The position numbers and the translations under genes were made by a program. A stretch of DNA of 64,000 bases. Origin: Streptococcus hyointestinalis. GTDB taxonomy: Bacteria > Bacillota > Bacilli > Lactobacillales > Streptococcaceae. Below, one piece after another: positions 8,052 through 17,988 of this stretch. The notes below the pieces were generated by a model that searched no databases, had not been told where the DNA came from, and worked only from the letters and a program-made list of their open reading frames with translations. The stretch is taken from contig NZ_UHFN01000007.1 in NCBI RefSeq assembly GCF_900459405.1, positions 744,001-808,000 of the forward strand, in the 5' to 3' direction. Position 1 is the first letter of the stretch, and each line of letters opens with the position of its first letter.

Positions 8052-9253
8052 AATTAACACACTTGCCTTCTGAATTTCAGAAGGCTTTGCCCATATTGCA
8101 GAAAATTCGCTCAGCTGGCTATGAGGCTTACTTTGTTGGCGGAAGTGTCCGTGACGCACTCTTAAATCGTCCTATCCATGATGTTGATATTGCAACCAGT
8201 TCTTATCCCGAGGAGACCAAGCGGATTTTTAAGCGGACGGTTGATATCGGCATTGAGCACGGGACTGTTTTGGTACTTGAGGAGGATGGTGAATATGAGA
8301 TTACGACCTTCAGGACAGAAGATGTCTACGTGGACTACAGGCGCCCGAGTCAAGTAAACTTTGTGCGCTCCCTCGATGAGGATTTGAAGCGCCGTGATTT
8401 TACAGTCAATGCTTTTGCTCTAGCGCCAGACGGTGAGATTGTTGACCACTTTGGCGGACTTGATGACCTTGAGCATAAAATCCTGCGTGCTGTTGGTGAG
8501 CCAAAAGAGCGCTTCAATGAGGACGCACTCAGGATTTTGCGTGGTCTGCGCTTCTTAGCTAGCCTTGACTTTGAGCTTGAAGAGGAGACTTTTTCTGCCA
8601 TGAAGAGCCATGCTCACCTTTTGGAAAAAATTTCGATTGAGCGCTCCTTTATCGAGTTGGATAAGCTGCTTGTAGCTCCATTTTGGAAAAAAGGTTTGCG
8701 TGCCTTTGTTGATTGTGAGGCTTATCGTTATCTGCCACAGTTAGAAAATCAAGCGCCAGCTTTACTGGCTATGACTGAGGAGATGGCAGACACAGCCTTT
8801 GACAGCTCTACCCAAGCTTGGGCAGCTTTGCTATTAGAGATGAAGTGTCAAAATCCTAAAGGCTTTTTGAAGGCGTGGAAAACCTCTAGTCAGTTTCAAA
8901 AGGAAGTAACTGCCATCATGGCAATCTATGAACTTCGACTCGGACAATCTGCTGATAGGCGCTTACTTTACCACTATGGCAAGGACTTGGTATGTCTTGC
9001 AGAGCGCCTGCGTGAGGCAAAAGGGTTAGCGGTGGATTACGAAAGTATTGACACTATTTATAAAGCTTTGCCTATCTACGATAAGCACGAGATTGTGGTC
9101 AATGGTGCCGATTTGATAAAGCAACTTGGTTTGACACCAGGACCTAGCTTAGGGGAGCATTTGTCAGCTGTGGAGCTTGCTATTGTAGACGGTGACTTGG
9201 CAAATGACAGGTCTGCTATTTTAGAGTTTGTGAGAAGGAGACAAGATGAGTGA
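8048..9253 (+). CDS. cca: CCA tRNA nucleotidyltransferase
   Basis: The enzyme adds or repairs the 3'-terminal CCA of tRNAs without a template. It is a class II nucleotidyltransferase of 401 residues. The head has GGSVRDALL and DVDIATSS (metal-binding DxD); [11 protein letters not shown] and the neck region with [12 protein letters not shown] follow. Length and order fit the Gram-positive CCA-adding enzymes. The gene overlaps dapB upstream by 4 bp and the ABC-F gene downstream by 8 bp. Confidence 0.96.
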   Translation: MKLTHLPSEFQKALPILQKIRSAGYEAYFVGGSVRDALLNRPIHDVDIATSSYPEETKRIFKRTVDIGIEHGTVLVLEEDGEYEITTFRTEDVYVDYRRPSQVNFVRSLDEDLKRRDFTVNAFALAPDGEIVDHFGGLDDLEHKILRAVGEPKERFNEDALRILRGLRFLASLDFELEEETFSAMKSHAHLLEKISIERSFIELDKLLVAPFWKKGLRAFVDCEAYRYLPQLENQAPALLAMTEEMADTAFDSSTQAWAALLLEMKCQNPKGFLKAWKTSSQFQKEVTAIMAIYELRLGQSADRRLLYHYGKDLVCLAERLREAKGLAVDYESIDTIYKALPIYDKHEIVVNGADLIKQLGLTPGPSLGEHLSAVELAIVDGDLANDRSAILEFVRRRQDE

Positions 9254-11117
9254 TTTTTTAGTAACACACTTGACCAAGTCGGTTGGGGACAAGACTGTTT
9301 TTAAGGACATTTCCTTTATCGTTCATGACCTTGACCGGATTGGGATTATCGGTGTGAATGGTACGGGTAAGACGACACTTTTAGACGTCATTTCTGGTGA
9401 GATAGGATCTGACGGTGATGTGTCGCCTTTTTCATGCCCTAATGATTATAAGATTGCCTATTTGACACAGGAGCCACAGTTCGATGAGACTAAGACAGTG
9501 CTTGAGACTGTCCTTGACTCTAGTCTGCGTGAAATGCAGTTGATTCGTCGCTATGAGACGCTGCTTGCCCACTATGACGACAGCAAGCAAGCTGAGCTAG
9601 AGACGGTGATGGGAGAGATGGATAGTCTTGACGCTTGGTCCATTGAGAGTGAGGTTAAGACTGTTCTGACAAAACTTGGCATTTCAGATTTGACCAGTCG
9701 TATTTCAGACTTGTCTGGCGGACTTAGACGTCGTGTCCAGCTGGCGCAAGTCTTGCTGGGGGAGGCAGACTTGCTTCTACTCGATGAGCCGACCAACCAC
9801 TTGGATATTGATACCATTGCTTGGTTGACGACTTATCTCAAGACCAGCAAGAAGACCGTTGTCTTTATCACCCACGACCGTTACTTTTTGGACAATGTGG
9901 CGACTCGTATTTTTGAATTGGCAGATAGTCAAATGACCGAATATCAGGGTAATTATCAAGACTATGTGCGCTTGCGAGCAGAGCAGGATGAGCGTGACGC
10001 TAGCACCCTGCACAAGAAAAAACAGCTCTACAAACAGGAGCTCTCATGGATGCGCACGCAACCGCAAGCCCGTGCCACAAAGCAACAAGCCCGTATCAAT
10101 CGTTTTAATGACTTAAAAGCAGATTTGGCAAAATCAACCAATAAAGCAGAGCTAGAGGTCAACTTTGAGACCAGCCGTATCGGCAAAAAGGTCATCTCCT
10201 TTTCGCATGTGGACTTTGCTTATGAGAACATGCCTATTTTGTCTGACTTTAATCTCCTCATCCAAAACAAGGACCGTATCGGTATTATCGGAGACAATGG
10301 TGTCGGCAAGTCAACACTCCTTAATCTCATGACCAAGCGCCTAGAGCCTAGCGCAGGTGTGGTTGAGATTGGTGAGACGGTGCGTATCGGCTATTTCTCA
10401 CAGCAGTTGGTGGATATGGATGAGTCAAAGCGTGTCATCAGCTACCTGCAAGAAGTCGCTGACGAGGTCAAGACAAGTGTCGGCACCACCAGTGTGACCG
10501 AGCTTTTAGAGCAGTTTTTATTCCCACGCTCAACGCACGGCACTGTGATTGCAAAGCTGTCTGGTGGTGAGAAAAAACGTCTGTATCTCTTGCGTCTCTT
10601 GATTGAAAAGCCAAACGTGCTGCTTTTAGACGAGCCGACAAATGATCTTGACATTGCAACGTTGACGGTTCTTGAGCAGTTCTTGCAGCAGTTTGCGGGT
10701 CCTGTCATCACGGTCAGTCACGACCGCTATTTCCTTGACAAGGTCGCCAATAAAATCCTAGCCTTTGAAAATGGTACGGTGCGTGAGTTTTTCGGCAATT
10801 ACACAGACTATCTGGACGAAAAAGCCTTTGGGGTAGAAATCCTTGAAAAGCAAGTGCAGGCTGAAAAAACAAGCAAGGTCGCCAAAAAAGAGCCTAGCAA
10901 AAAACGCATGTCCTACTTTGAAAAGCAGGAGTGGGCAACCATTGAAGAGGACATCAGTCAGCTGGAGGAGCGCATAGAGGCGATTGAGGCTGAGATGTTA
11001 ACCTGCGGTAGCGATTTTACACGCTTATCGGATTTGCAAAAAGAATTGGACGAGAAAAACGAGCGCTTGCTCGAAAAGTACGAGCGCTACGAGTATCTAA
11101 GTGAATTGGAAAATTAA
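9246..11117 (+). CDS. ABC-F family ATPase (Uup-like)
   Basis: This is a soluble ABC-F protein of 623 residues with two nucleotide-binding domains and no membrane segments; family members act on ribosomes. NBD1 has [24 protein letters not shown] and [15 protein letters not shown]2 has [24 protein letters not shown] and [12 protein letters not shown] charged inter-domain linker and a C-terminal coiled coil (about residues 545-623, rich in E/K) match the Uup/EttA architecture. The gene is coupled to cca. The role as ribosome factor is family knowledge, not shown here. Confidence 0.9.
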   Translation: MSDFLVTHLTKSVGDKTVFKDISFIVHDLDRIGIIGVNGTGKTTLLDVISGEIGSDGDVSPFSCPNDYKIAYLTQEPQFDETKTVLETVLDSSLREMQLIRRYETLLAHYDDSKQAELETVMGEMDSLDAWSIESEVKTVLTKLGISDLTSRISDLSGGLRRRVQLAQVLLGEADLLLLDEPTNHLDIDTIAWLTTYLKTSKKTVVFITHDRYFLDNVATRIFELADSQMTEYQGNYQDYVRLRAEQDERDASTLHKKKQLYKQELSWMRTQPQARATKQQARINRFNDLKADLAKSTNKAELEVNFETSRIGKKVISFSHVDFAYENMPILSDFNLLIQNKDRIGIIGDNGVGKSTLLNLMTKRLEPSAGVVEIGETVRIGYFSQQLVDMDESKRVISYLQEVADEVKTSVGTTSVTELLEQFLFPRSTHGTVIAKLSGGEKKRLYLLRLLIEKPNVLLLDEPTNDLDIATLTVLEQFLQQFAGPVITVSHDRYFLDKVANKILAFENGTVREFFGNYTDYLDEKAFGVEILEKQVQAEKTSKVAKKEPSKKRMSYFEKQEWATIEEDISQLEERIEAIEAEMLTCGSDFTRLSDLQKELDEKNERLLEKYERYEYLSELEN

Positions 11118-11130
11118 GAAAGGAGATGTT

Positions 11131-12867
11131 ATGGGCTACATTTGGTCTTACATCAAAAAATATCCTAAGTGGTTGTTTTTAGACCTTCTAGGAGCACTTC
11201 TCTTTGTTGTTGTTAATTTAGGAATGCCAACCATGCTGGCACGCATGATTGACCAAGGGGTCACCAAAGGCGACGCCAAGGCGATTTATTTTTGGGCTGG
11301 TATGATGGCAATTATCGTTGTCCTAGGGATTATTGGACGTGTCACGCTGAGCTATGCTTCTGGGCGTTTGACCTCAACTATGATTCGTGATATGCGAAAT
11401 GACATGTACACCAAGTTACAGCAGTATTCGCACCATGAGTACGAAAAAATCGGTGTACCGTCACTTGTGACACGGATGACCAGTGACGCATTTGTTCTTA
11501 TGCAGTTTACAGAGCAGGTGCTGCGTATGGGTGTGGTAACACCTTTGATGATTATCTTTAGTATCGTTATGATTTTGGTGACGAGCCCATTTTTAGCTTG
11601 GGTGGTGGCGGTTGCCATTCCATTTCTTATCTGGGTGGTTGCCTATGTCGCTATCAAGACACGCCCGCTGTCTGAAAAGCAACAAGCACTTTTAGATAAA
11701 ATCAACCAGTATGTCCGTGAAAATCTGACAGGGCTTCGTGTTATCCGTGCCTTTGCTAGAGAGGATTTCCAAGAAGAGCGCTTTGATACGGCAAATGTTG
11801 AGTACACTAAGACGTCTAACCGCCTCTTTAAGCTGACAGGGCTGACCGAGCCACTCTTTGTGCAAATCATCGTTGCTATGATTATCGCTATTGTCTGGTT
11901 TGCCCTTAAACCGCTTGGTTCTGGCTCGCTTCAGATTGGGGACTTGGTTGCCTTTATCGAGTACAGTTTCCATGCACTCTTTTCATTCCTGCTCTTTGCC
12001 AATCTCTTTACCATGTATCCTCGTATGGCAGTTTCAAGTAGCCGTATCCAAGAGGTCATGGCGATGCCAATTTCCATTGATCCAAATGAAAATGGTGTCA
12101 CAGAGACTAAGGAGCGTGGCTACCTTGAGTTTGACAATGTCACCTTTGCTTATCCAGGTGAGACCGAAAGCCCAGTGCTTCACAGTATCAGCTTTAAGGC
12201 AAGCCCTGGTGAGACTATTGCCTTCATCGGCTCAACTGGCTCAGGAAAATCATCCCTTGTCAACCTCATCCCACGTTTTTACGATGTGACTCTTGGGAAA
12301 ATCTTGGTTGACGGTGTGGACGTCAGAGACTACAACCTCAAGGCGCTACGCCAAAAGATTGGTTTTATTCCGCAAAAAGCGCTGCTCTTTACAGGAACAA
12401 TCGGGGATAACCTCAAGTATGGTAAGGAAGATGCGACAATTGATGACCTGCGTCAGGCAGCTGACATCGCTCAAGCCAAAGAATTTATCGAAAGCCGTGA
12501 GGAGGCTTTCGAGACTCATCTAGCCGAAGGGGGAAGCAACCTCTCAGGTGGTCAAAAGCAACGTCTCTCCATTGCTCGTGCGGTGGTCAAAGACCCTGAA
12601 ATCTATATCTTTGACGACTCTTTCTCGGCCCTTGACTACAAGACCGACGCTATTTTACGCCGTCGTCTCAAGGAGGTCACTGGTGACAGTACCGTGCTTA
12701 TCGTAGCACAACGTGTCGGAACCATCATGGACGCTGACCAAATCATCGTGCTTGACGAGGGCGAGATTGTCGGACGTGGCACACATGATGAGCTCATGAA
12801 ATCCAACGCCATCTACCGTGAAATCGCTAACTCCCAACTCAACCAATCAGCGACTACAGAAGAATAG
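11131..12867 (+). CDS. Heterodimeric ABC exporter subunit, degenerate catalytic site (LmrC-like)
   Basis: This is a half-transporter of 579 residues: a six-helix transmembrane domain (about residues 15-300) followed by an ATPase domain. Walker A is GSTGSGKSS (from about residue 367), the signature LSGGQKQR (from 471), and Walker B ends IFDDSFS with D496 where the catalytic glutamate is expected. This degeneracy is typical of the LmrC-type partner in heterodimeric multidrug exporters. The start is ATG 11131 with AAAGGAG upstream, not the GTG at 11101 inside the ABC-F 3' end. The partner gene follows after 9 bp. Confidence 0.88.
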   Translation: MGYIWSYIKKYPKWLFLDLLGALLFVVVNLGMPTMLARMIDQGVTKGDAKAIYFWAGMMAIIVVLGIIGRVTLSYASGRLTSTMIRDMRNDMYTKLQQYSHHEYEKIGVPSLVTRMTSDAFVLMQFTEQVLRMGVVTPLMIIFSIVMILVTSPFLAWVVAVAIPFLIWVVAYVAIKTRPLSEKQQALLDKINQYVRENLTGLRVIRAFAREDFQEERFDTANVEYTKTSNRLFKLTGLTEPLFVQIIVAMIIAIVWFALKPLGSGSLQIGDLVAFIEYSFHALFSFLLFANLFTMYPRMAVSSSRIQEVMAMPISIDPNENGVTETKERGYLEFDNVTFAYPGETESPVLHSISFKASPGETIAFIGSTGSGKSSLVNLIPRFYDVTLGKILVDGVDVRDYNLKALRQKIGFIPQKALLFTGTIGDNLKYGKEDATIDDLRQAADIAQAKEFIESREEAFETHLAEGGSNLSGGQKQRLSIARAVVKDPEIYIFDDSFSALDYKTDAILRRRLKEVTGDSTVLIVAQRVGTIMDADQIIVLDEGEIVGRGTHDELMKSNAIYREIANSQLNQSATTEE

Positions 12868-12876
12868 GAGGAAAAT

Positions 12877-14649
12877 ATGAAACAAAGAAGTGTCTTTTTG
12901 CGCTTGTGGGACTATCTCAAGCATTACAAGGGAGCTTTGTTCCTTGCTGTTTTCTTGAAAATTCTCAGCGCTGTCATGAGTGTGCTCGAGCCCTTTGTCA
13001 TCGGTCTAGCCATCACCGAGATTACCAACAATCTCCTTGATATGGCAAGAGGTGTCCAAGGTGCCCATATCAATGTGCCCTATGTCGGCATGATACTGAT
13101 TATCTACTTTATCCGGGGCTTTCTTTTTGAGGTTGGCTCATACGGGTCTAACTACTTTATGACCAATGTCGTGCAAAACAGCGTGCGTGATTTGCGTCGT
13201 AACCTCAGCCATAAAATCAACAGCATTCCAGTCTCTTACTTTGACAAACACCAGTTTGGAGACATGCTTGGGCGCTTTACCAGTGACGTTGAAACCGTCT
13301 CAAATGCCCTCCAGCAGAGCTTTCTCAAAGTCATCGAGGCTGTACTCACTATCATCCTTGTCTTGTGCATGGTCTTTTATCTCAATGCCAAGCTAGCTTT
13401 GGTCTTTGTTGTGAGTGTACCACTGACTTATTTTGTCTCTCAGTATATTCTGAAAAAATCACAACCTTACTTCAAGCGCCAAGCCAATCTTGTCGGAGAC
13501 TTGAACGGCTTTGTTCAAGAAAAACTAACAGGATTTAACGTCATCAAACTCTACGGACGTGAAGAAGCCTCAACCAAGGACTTCCAAGCAATCACGGATG
13601 AACTGCGTGAGGTCGGCTTTAGAGCCAGCTTCACCTCTGGTATCATGATGCCAGTGTTAAATGCTATCAATGATTCTGTCTATCTCATCGTAGCGCTTTT
13701 TGGTGGTTTGCAAGTACTAGCAGGAAAACTCACTGTCGGTAACATGCAAGCCTTTGTCCAGTACGTTTGGCAAATCAGCCAGCCTATCCAAACCATCACC
13801 CAGTTAGCTGGTGTCATCCAAAGTGCCAAGTCCTCTCTTGAGCGTATCTTTGAGGTGCTGGACGAAGAGTCAGAAGTTTCAGAGGTTACAGAGCACTTAG
13901 AGCATGACCTTAGCGGTCGTGTCAGCTTTGAGCATGTGGACTTTCAGTATGTCGCTGATAAACCTCTTATCCGTGACTTTAACCTTGAGGTCAATCCTGG
14001 TGAGATGGTCGCTATTGTAGGACCTACCGGAGCTGGTAAGACCACCTTGATTAACCTTTTGATGCGCTTTTATGATGTGACAAATGGCTCTATCAAAGTA
14101 GACGGGCACGACATTCGTCACCTGTCTCGTCAGGAATACCGCAAGCAGTTCGGTATGGTCTTACAAGACGCTTGGCTCTACGAGGATACCATTAAGGAAA
14201 ATCTGCGCTTTGGTAATCTCGACGCCACAGACAATGAAATCGTAGAAGCAGCCCTAGCAGCAAACGTCGACCACTTTATCCGCACGCTACCTGGTGGCTA
14301 CAACATGGAGATGAACCAAGAGTCTAGCAATGTCTCTCTCGGTCAAAAACAACTCCTTACCATTGCACGGGCCCTACTAGCAGATCCTAAGATTCTCATC
14401 TTGGACGAGGCAACGTCATCGGTGGACACACGTCTTGAGCTTCTCATTCAAAAAGCCATGAGTAAACTCATGGAAGGACGCACTAGCTTTGTCATTGCCC
14501 ACCGTCTATCAACCATCCAAGAAGCTGATAAAATCCTCGTCCTAAAAGACGGGCAAATCATCGAGCAAGGCACTCACCAAAGCCTACTAGCGGATAAAGG
14601 TTTCTACTACGACCTCTATAATAGCCAGTTTGCTAATCAAAAGGACTAA
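12877..14649 (+). CDS. Heterodimeric ABC exporter subunit, catalytically competent (LmrD-like)
   Basis: This is the partner half-transporter, 590 residues, with a transmembrane domain plus ATPase. Walker A is GPTGAGKTT (from residue 382), Walker B LILDEATSS with catalytic E511, and the H-loop AHRLST. Its signature is VSLGQKQ (from 486) instead of LSGGQ. The complex would therefore have one canonical site (this Walker motif with the partner's LSGGQ) and one degenerate site. The substrate is unknown; drugs or peptides/lipids are typical. An AGGAGG-like site precedes the ATG. A terminator lies about 110 bp downstream. Confidence 0.88.
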   Translation: MKQRSVFLRLWDYLKHYKGALFLAVFLKILSAVMSVLEPFVIGLAITEITNNLLDMARGVQGAHINVPYVGMILIIYFIRGFLFEVGSYGSNYFMTNVVQNSVRDLRRNLSHKINSIPVSYFDKHQFGDMLGRFTSDVETVSNALQQSFLKVIEAVLTIILVLCMVFYLNAKLALVFVVSVPLTYFVSQYILKKSQPYFKRQANLVGDLNGFVQEKLTGFNVIKLYGREEASTKDFQAITDELREVGFRASFTSGIMMPVLNAINDSVYLIVALFGGLQVLAGKLTVGNMQAFVQYVWQISQPIQTITQLAGVIQSAKSSLERIFEVLDEESEVSEVTEHLEHDLSGRVSFEHVDFQYVADKPLIRDFNLEVNPGEMVAIVGPTGAGKTTLINLLMRFYDVTNGSIKVDGHDIRHLSRQEYRKQFGMVLQDAWLYEDTIKENLRFGNLDATDNEIVEAALAANVDHFIRTLPGGYNMEMNQESSNVSLGQKQLLTIARALLADPKILILDEATSSVDTRLELLIQKAMSKLMEGRTSFVIAHRLSTIQEADKILVLKDGQIIEQGTHQSLLADKGFYYDLYNSQFANQKD

Positions 14650-14654
14650 AATCC

Positions 14655-14735
14655 GGCTCTTTGTCAACTGTAGTGGGTTGATGAAAAGCTAACACCTAGA
14701 GAGGACGACATTCAGAGCCCACTGAAAAAGTCAGC
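14655..14735. mobile_element. Solo ISL3-type left-end remnant
   Basis: The terminal-repeat sequence GGCTCTTTGTCAACTG followed by TAGTGGGT recurs here without a transposase. Similarity to the end at 14822 continues to about 14735 (through CACTGAAAAAGTC). Confidence 0.7.
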
Positions 14736-14760
14736 TCTACCGTTCAACTAAAATAAAAAA

Positions 14761-14803
14761 AGAGGGATCTATCTCCTGCTTGGATAGATCTCTCTTTGCT
14801 TTT
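14761..14803 (+). terminator. Terminator of the ABC exporter operon
   Basis: AGAGGGATCTATC (14761-14773) pairs with GATAGATCTCTCT (14783-14795), then TTGCTTTT. Confidence 0.85.
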
Positions 14804-15005
14804 CCCTATTTTTGGTTTATTGGCTCTTTGTCAACTGTAGTGGGTAGACGAAAAGCTAACACCTAGAGAGAACGACATTCGGAGGTCACTGAAAAAGTCC
14901 GAGTAGCAAAAATGGCTACAGTAAAAAACGAATGATAACTCTTAATTGTTAAAAATTTTTTATTAATCATTCGTTTTTTAGTTATAAAATAATGAAAAAA
15001 CAAAA

Positions 15006-16163
15006 TCATTGTTTGTTAAAGTTCTTAAAGTTCATAAACCCGAAAGCCTGTCTCTTGATGTCCTTGATGAGATTATTGGTAGCTTCCAGTTTTGCGTTGG
15101 AATAAGGCAATTCCATGGCGTTTAAAACCTTGTCTTTATCCTTTAGAAATGTCTTAAATACTGTCTGGAAAATAGGATTAACAGTGGCTATTTCCTGCTC
15201 GATGAGGTCAAAGAAATGGTCTGAGTTCTTCTCTTGGAAATGGAATAAGAGAAGTTGGTAGAGTTCATAGTGCTTTCGTAGTTCATCTGAGTAAGATAGG
15301 AGTTTTTCTAGAATTTCCTTGTTAGTCAAGTGCATGCGAAACATAGGGCGATAAAATCGTTTATCGCTGAGTTTACGACTATCTTGTTTTATCAATTTCC
15401 AGTAGCGTTTCAAGGCTCGGTATTCCTGCGATGTTCTGTCGAATTGATTCATAATTTGAATACGAAGGCGGTTCATAGCACGGCTGAGGTGTTGCACGAT
15501 ATGAAAGAGGTCAAGTACTATCTTGGCGTTTGGAAATAGCTGTCTAGCCAATTTGTAGTAGGAACTAAACATATCCATGGTAATAACTTTGACCTGATTT
15601 CTAACCTTTCTAGGATAGCGTAGAAAGTGGTTTCGGATGGTTGCTTGTGTTCTTCCGTCCAGAATGGTAATGACCTTTAGGGAGTTGAAATCTTGTGCGA
15701 TAAAGCTCATCTTCCCCTTCTTGAAGGCATACTCGTCCCAGCTCATCACCTCAGGTAAGGTATTCCAATCCGTTTCAAACTTGAACTCATTGAGTTTTCG
15801 AATAACTGATGATGTTGAGATGGATAGCCTGTGTGCGATATGTGTCATTGCTTGATTTTCGATGAGCAATTGGGCGATCTTCTGGTTAACAGCGACAGCC
15901 ATTTTCCCACATTCTTTGCACTTGAAACGACGTTTTCTGAGGCGGATAAGTAAGGGATAGCCAGCTGTTTCTAAGTAGGGGATTTTAGAGGCTTTCTGGA
16001 AATCGTATTTTGCCATTTGTCCCTTGCAAGAAGGACATTTAGGGGCTGTGTAATCCAAGTGACCGTGGAGTTCTAAGTGAGTTCCCCTATCAAATTCATC
16101 AGTGATAAGGATATTTTGGTCTTTAATTCTGAGAAAATTTGTGATAAGATTTAGTTGTTCCAT
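15006..16163 (-). pseudogene. ISL3-family transposase, internally deleted and 3'-altered
   Basis: This DDE transposase of the ISL3 type has N-terminal zinc-finger cysteines (CPSCKGQM, CKECGKM), HTH, and the DEYAF, MDMFSSYY and LDLFHIVQHLSRA catalytic region. The product from ATG 16163 is 385 residues, against 418 in the intact copy at 35385. About 17-20 residues are missing between CKECGKMAVA and VNQKIAQLL. The C-terminus stops at KNFNKQ, lacking the last roughly 20 residues. It is probably inactive. The longer in-frame start at 16199 lacks a good ribosome-binding site. Confidence 0.8.
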
Positions 16164-16396
16164 GTGAGTCTTTCTAATGTCAGTTTCGTCGCTTTTCATT
16201 ATAGGTCATATGGGACTTTTTCTACTATTTGTCAAGCCTTTCAAGGCATTTGATGAATACTATTTTGAGTTCAGTAATCCAAATATGGAAATTATTTTAT
16301 TTTGGACTAAAGTTTAGTGTAAAAAGTGTATACAAAAGCAACACCTTATGTTGAAATTTTTTGATAAGGTGTTACAATGATAGTGCATAAACAATT

Positions 16397-17599
16397 TTAC
16401 TGATTTTGGGTTAAAGTGTAATCATAAAGTTTGTTATGCGTAATGAGGTAATACATTGTCCGAATGAGACGGTGTATGGAGGCAATCGTGTGTGGCTTTG
16501 TTGAAGTCGTTTGCGATTGTCTTTTTCGTTTCTCATAAAAGTCTGCGATATGGCAAGGATTAGTGTGACTAGCTGAGGCGATATTGTGAATGCACTTGAA
16601 CAGAATCTTTCTAGCGTAGGGATTGCCACGCTTGGTAATGTGTTCCTTAGCGATGAAGTTTCCAGATTCATAGTGTCTCAGGTCAATACCGATAAAGGCA
16701 TTGATTTGATTGGCAGACTGAAAACGGCGAATATCTCCCAGTTCACCAATGATACTGGTCGCTGTGGTTTCAGCTATTCCAGGAATAGAGAACAGAATGT
16801 CATATTCAGGTAATGGCTGAGCTAGTTCCACCATTTCGTCTAAGACTGCTTGTCTCTGTTCAGAAAGTCTAAGCAATTCTTTTGCATAGTAACGAACCTC
16901 TTCCATGATTGGAGAGGTTTTCTTGACGGCACAATAAGATTGATTAGCTAGTGCTGTCAGCTTCTCTGCTAAGTAAGCCACACGCTTGTCAGAAATCCGT
17001 TTTGAAGTGGACAGACGGATGCTCTTTGAGAGTTCATCTTTGCTTAACTCAAGCACCAAGTCCTTGCAAGGAAACGCAGTAACTAAGTTCCAGTATTGTT
17101 CCCCGGTTGGTGTAGATAAGATAGTTTCCAACTCTGGAAAAGTGACTTGTAAGACCTTGTGTAGGCGATTTTTAGCCCGAACGATGTCCTCGGTTAAGTT
17201 CTGATAGAAACGGCTGAGATCCCGCAAGCTTTGGTAGACTTCTTCTTGGATATAAGTGGGTTTACGATTCAGTACAAACTGAGACTGAGCCAGTTTTTCA
17301 GCGTCAATTTGATCTGTTTTCCGCACCCGCAAGCTATCCAGTTGCTTCTTGGCTTCTAAGGGATTGAGCCGTGTATAAGCGTAGCTATGTTCATCCAGAA
17401 AAGCTTGAAGACGACGAGAATAGACGCCTGTTGCTTCAAAGATGATTTCTGGCTTGTGGACGGTTTTCAAATCGCCAAGTAGCCGGGAAAAGCCAATGGC
17501 ATCATTGGACATGGTGTAGTTATGTACCTTCTCGCCATTGACTAGAATGGCTACTTCTGAACTTACCTTACTCACGTCAATCCCAAATACTACTCGCAT
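16397..17599 (-). CDS. IS110-family DEDD transposase (copy 1)
   Basis: The RuvC-like DEDD transposase/recombinase has 400 residues when started at ATG 17599 (MRVVFGIDVSK, with AGAGGTAG upstream). The first acidic residue is in FGIDVSK; IIFEATGVYSR and RKTDQIDAEKLA supply others. The C-terminal Transposase_20 domain (ILFSIPGIAETTATSIIGELGD) carries the catalytic serine region. An in-frame extension to 17740 is not supported by a ribosome-binding site and would cross the structured noncoding region. It looks intact. Confidence 0.88.
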   Translation of the reverse strand: MRVVFGIDVSKVSSEVAILVNGEKVHNYTMSNDAIGFSRLLGDLKTVHKPEIIFEATGVYSRRLQAFLDEHSYAYTRLNPLEAKKQLDSLRVRKTDQIDAEKLAQSQFVLNRKPTYIQEEVYQSLRDLSRFYQNLTEDIVRAKNRLHKVLQVTFPELETILSTPTGEQYWNLVTAFPCKDLVLELSKDELSKSIRLSTSKRISDKRVAYLAEKLTALANQSYCAVKKTSPIMEEVRYYAKELLRLSEQRQAVLDEMVELAQPLPEYDILFSIPGIAETTATSIIGELGDIRRFQSANQINAFIGIDLRHYESGNFIAKEHITKRGNPYARKILFKCIHNIASASHTNPCHIADFYEKRKRQSQTTSTKPHTIASIHRLIRTMYYLITHNKLYDYTLTQNQ

Positions 17600-17856
17600 G
17601 ATACTACCTCTTTGTCTTGAATGATTCCTTGTTTTAGCGATGTCATTTTCAATACTCGACGTCTGGCGTCCCACATACTTTGATAACATTCTTCCTAAAA
17701 CAGGTGTCTTGCCAGTTTTTGATGCGACGTCTAGCGTCAAAAAGTCCCACGACTTAACAAGACACCTCTACTTTATCATCTTGAGAATGAAAAAAGTAGT
17801 GAGTACTCTCTCCCGTCGGAGATTTCCTCACTACTAATCTTAGTATGTTTTTCTAC
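17600..17856 (-). ncRNA. Candidate IS110 bridge-RNA region (copy 1)
   Basis: This noncoding stretch lies upstream of the transposase, on the same strand. It contains a strong stem AGTAGTGAG / CTCACTACT (about 17795-17836) with an internal CTC/GAG pairing and a second inverted repeat around GACGTCTAGCGTC (17728-17742). IS110-group elements encode a bridge RNA in this position; assignment here is by position and structure only. Confidence 0.4.
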
Positions 17857-17988
17857 ACTCAAAAAAGCTCCATAATCTCTGCTTGGGATTTACCCACTAC
17901 AGAAATTATAGAGCCTTTAAGGTAGTACTTTTTTGTTGGACTCATTTTAGGCGCCACCAATATGAGGATAATATAATAGAGATATTGG

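Larger units (their letters stand above)
16226..17856 (-). mobile_element. IS110-family element (copy 1) inserted in ISL3
   Basis: The insert is about 1.63 kb and sits at a TTTTTCTAC sequence that is present on both sides (about 16217-16225 and 17848-17856). It lacks conventional terminal inverted repeats, as expected for IS110. The second copy at 33657-35289 lies at the equivalent place in another ISL3. Confidence 0.75.
14822..17915 (-). mobile_element. ISL3-family element (copy 1) interrupted by IS110
   Basis: It is bounded by GGCTCT...CTGTAGTGGGT (from 14822) and its inverted partner ACCCACTACAG...AGAGCC (to 17915). It contains a defective ISL3 transposase gene and, between that gene and the right end, a complete IS110-family element (about 16226-17856). 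About 100 bp next to the left end (14906-15005) are unrelated to the other ISL3 copies and include inverted arms AACGAATGAT/ATCATTCGTT (around 14927-14976). No target duplication is visible, suggesting later recombination. Confidence 0.8.

Noticed and set aside
17600..17740. Longer IS110 transposase N-terminus starting at 17740 (and at 35172 in copy 2)
   Set aside because: No ribosome-binding site, and the extension covers the structured noncoding region; the conserved protein begins at the FGIDVSK-containing ATG.
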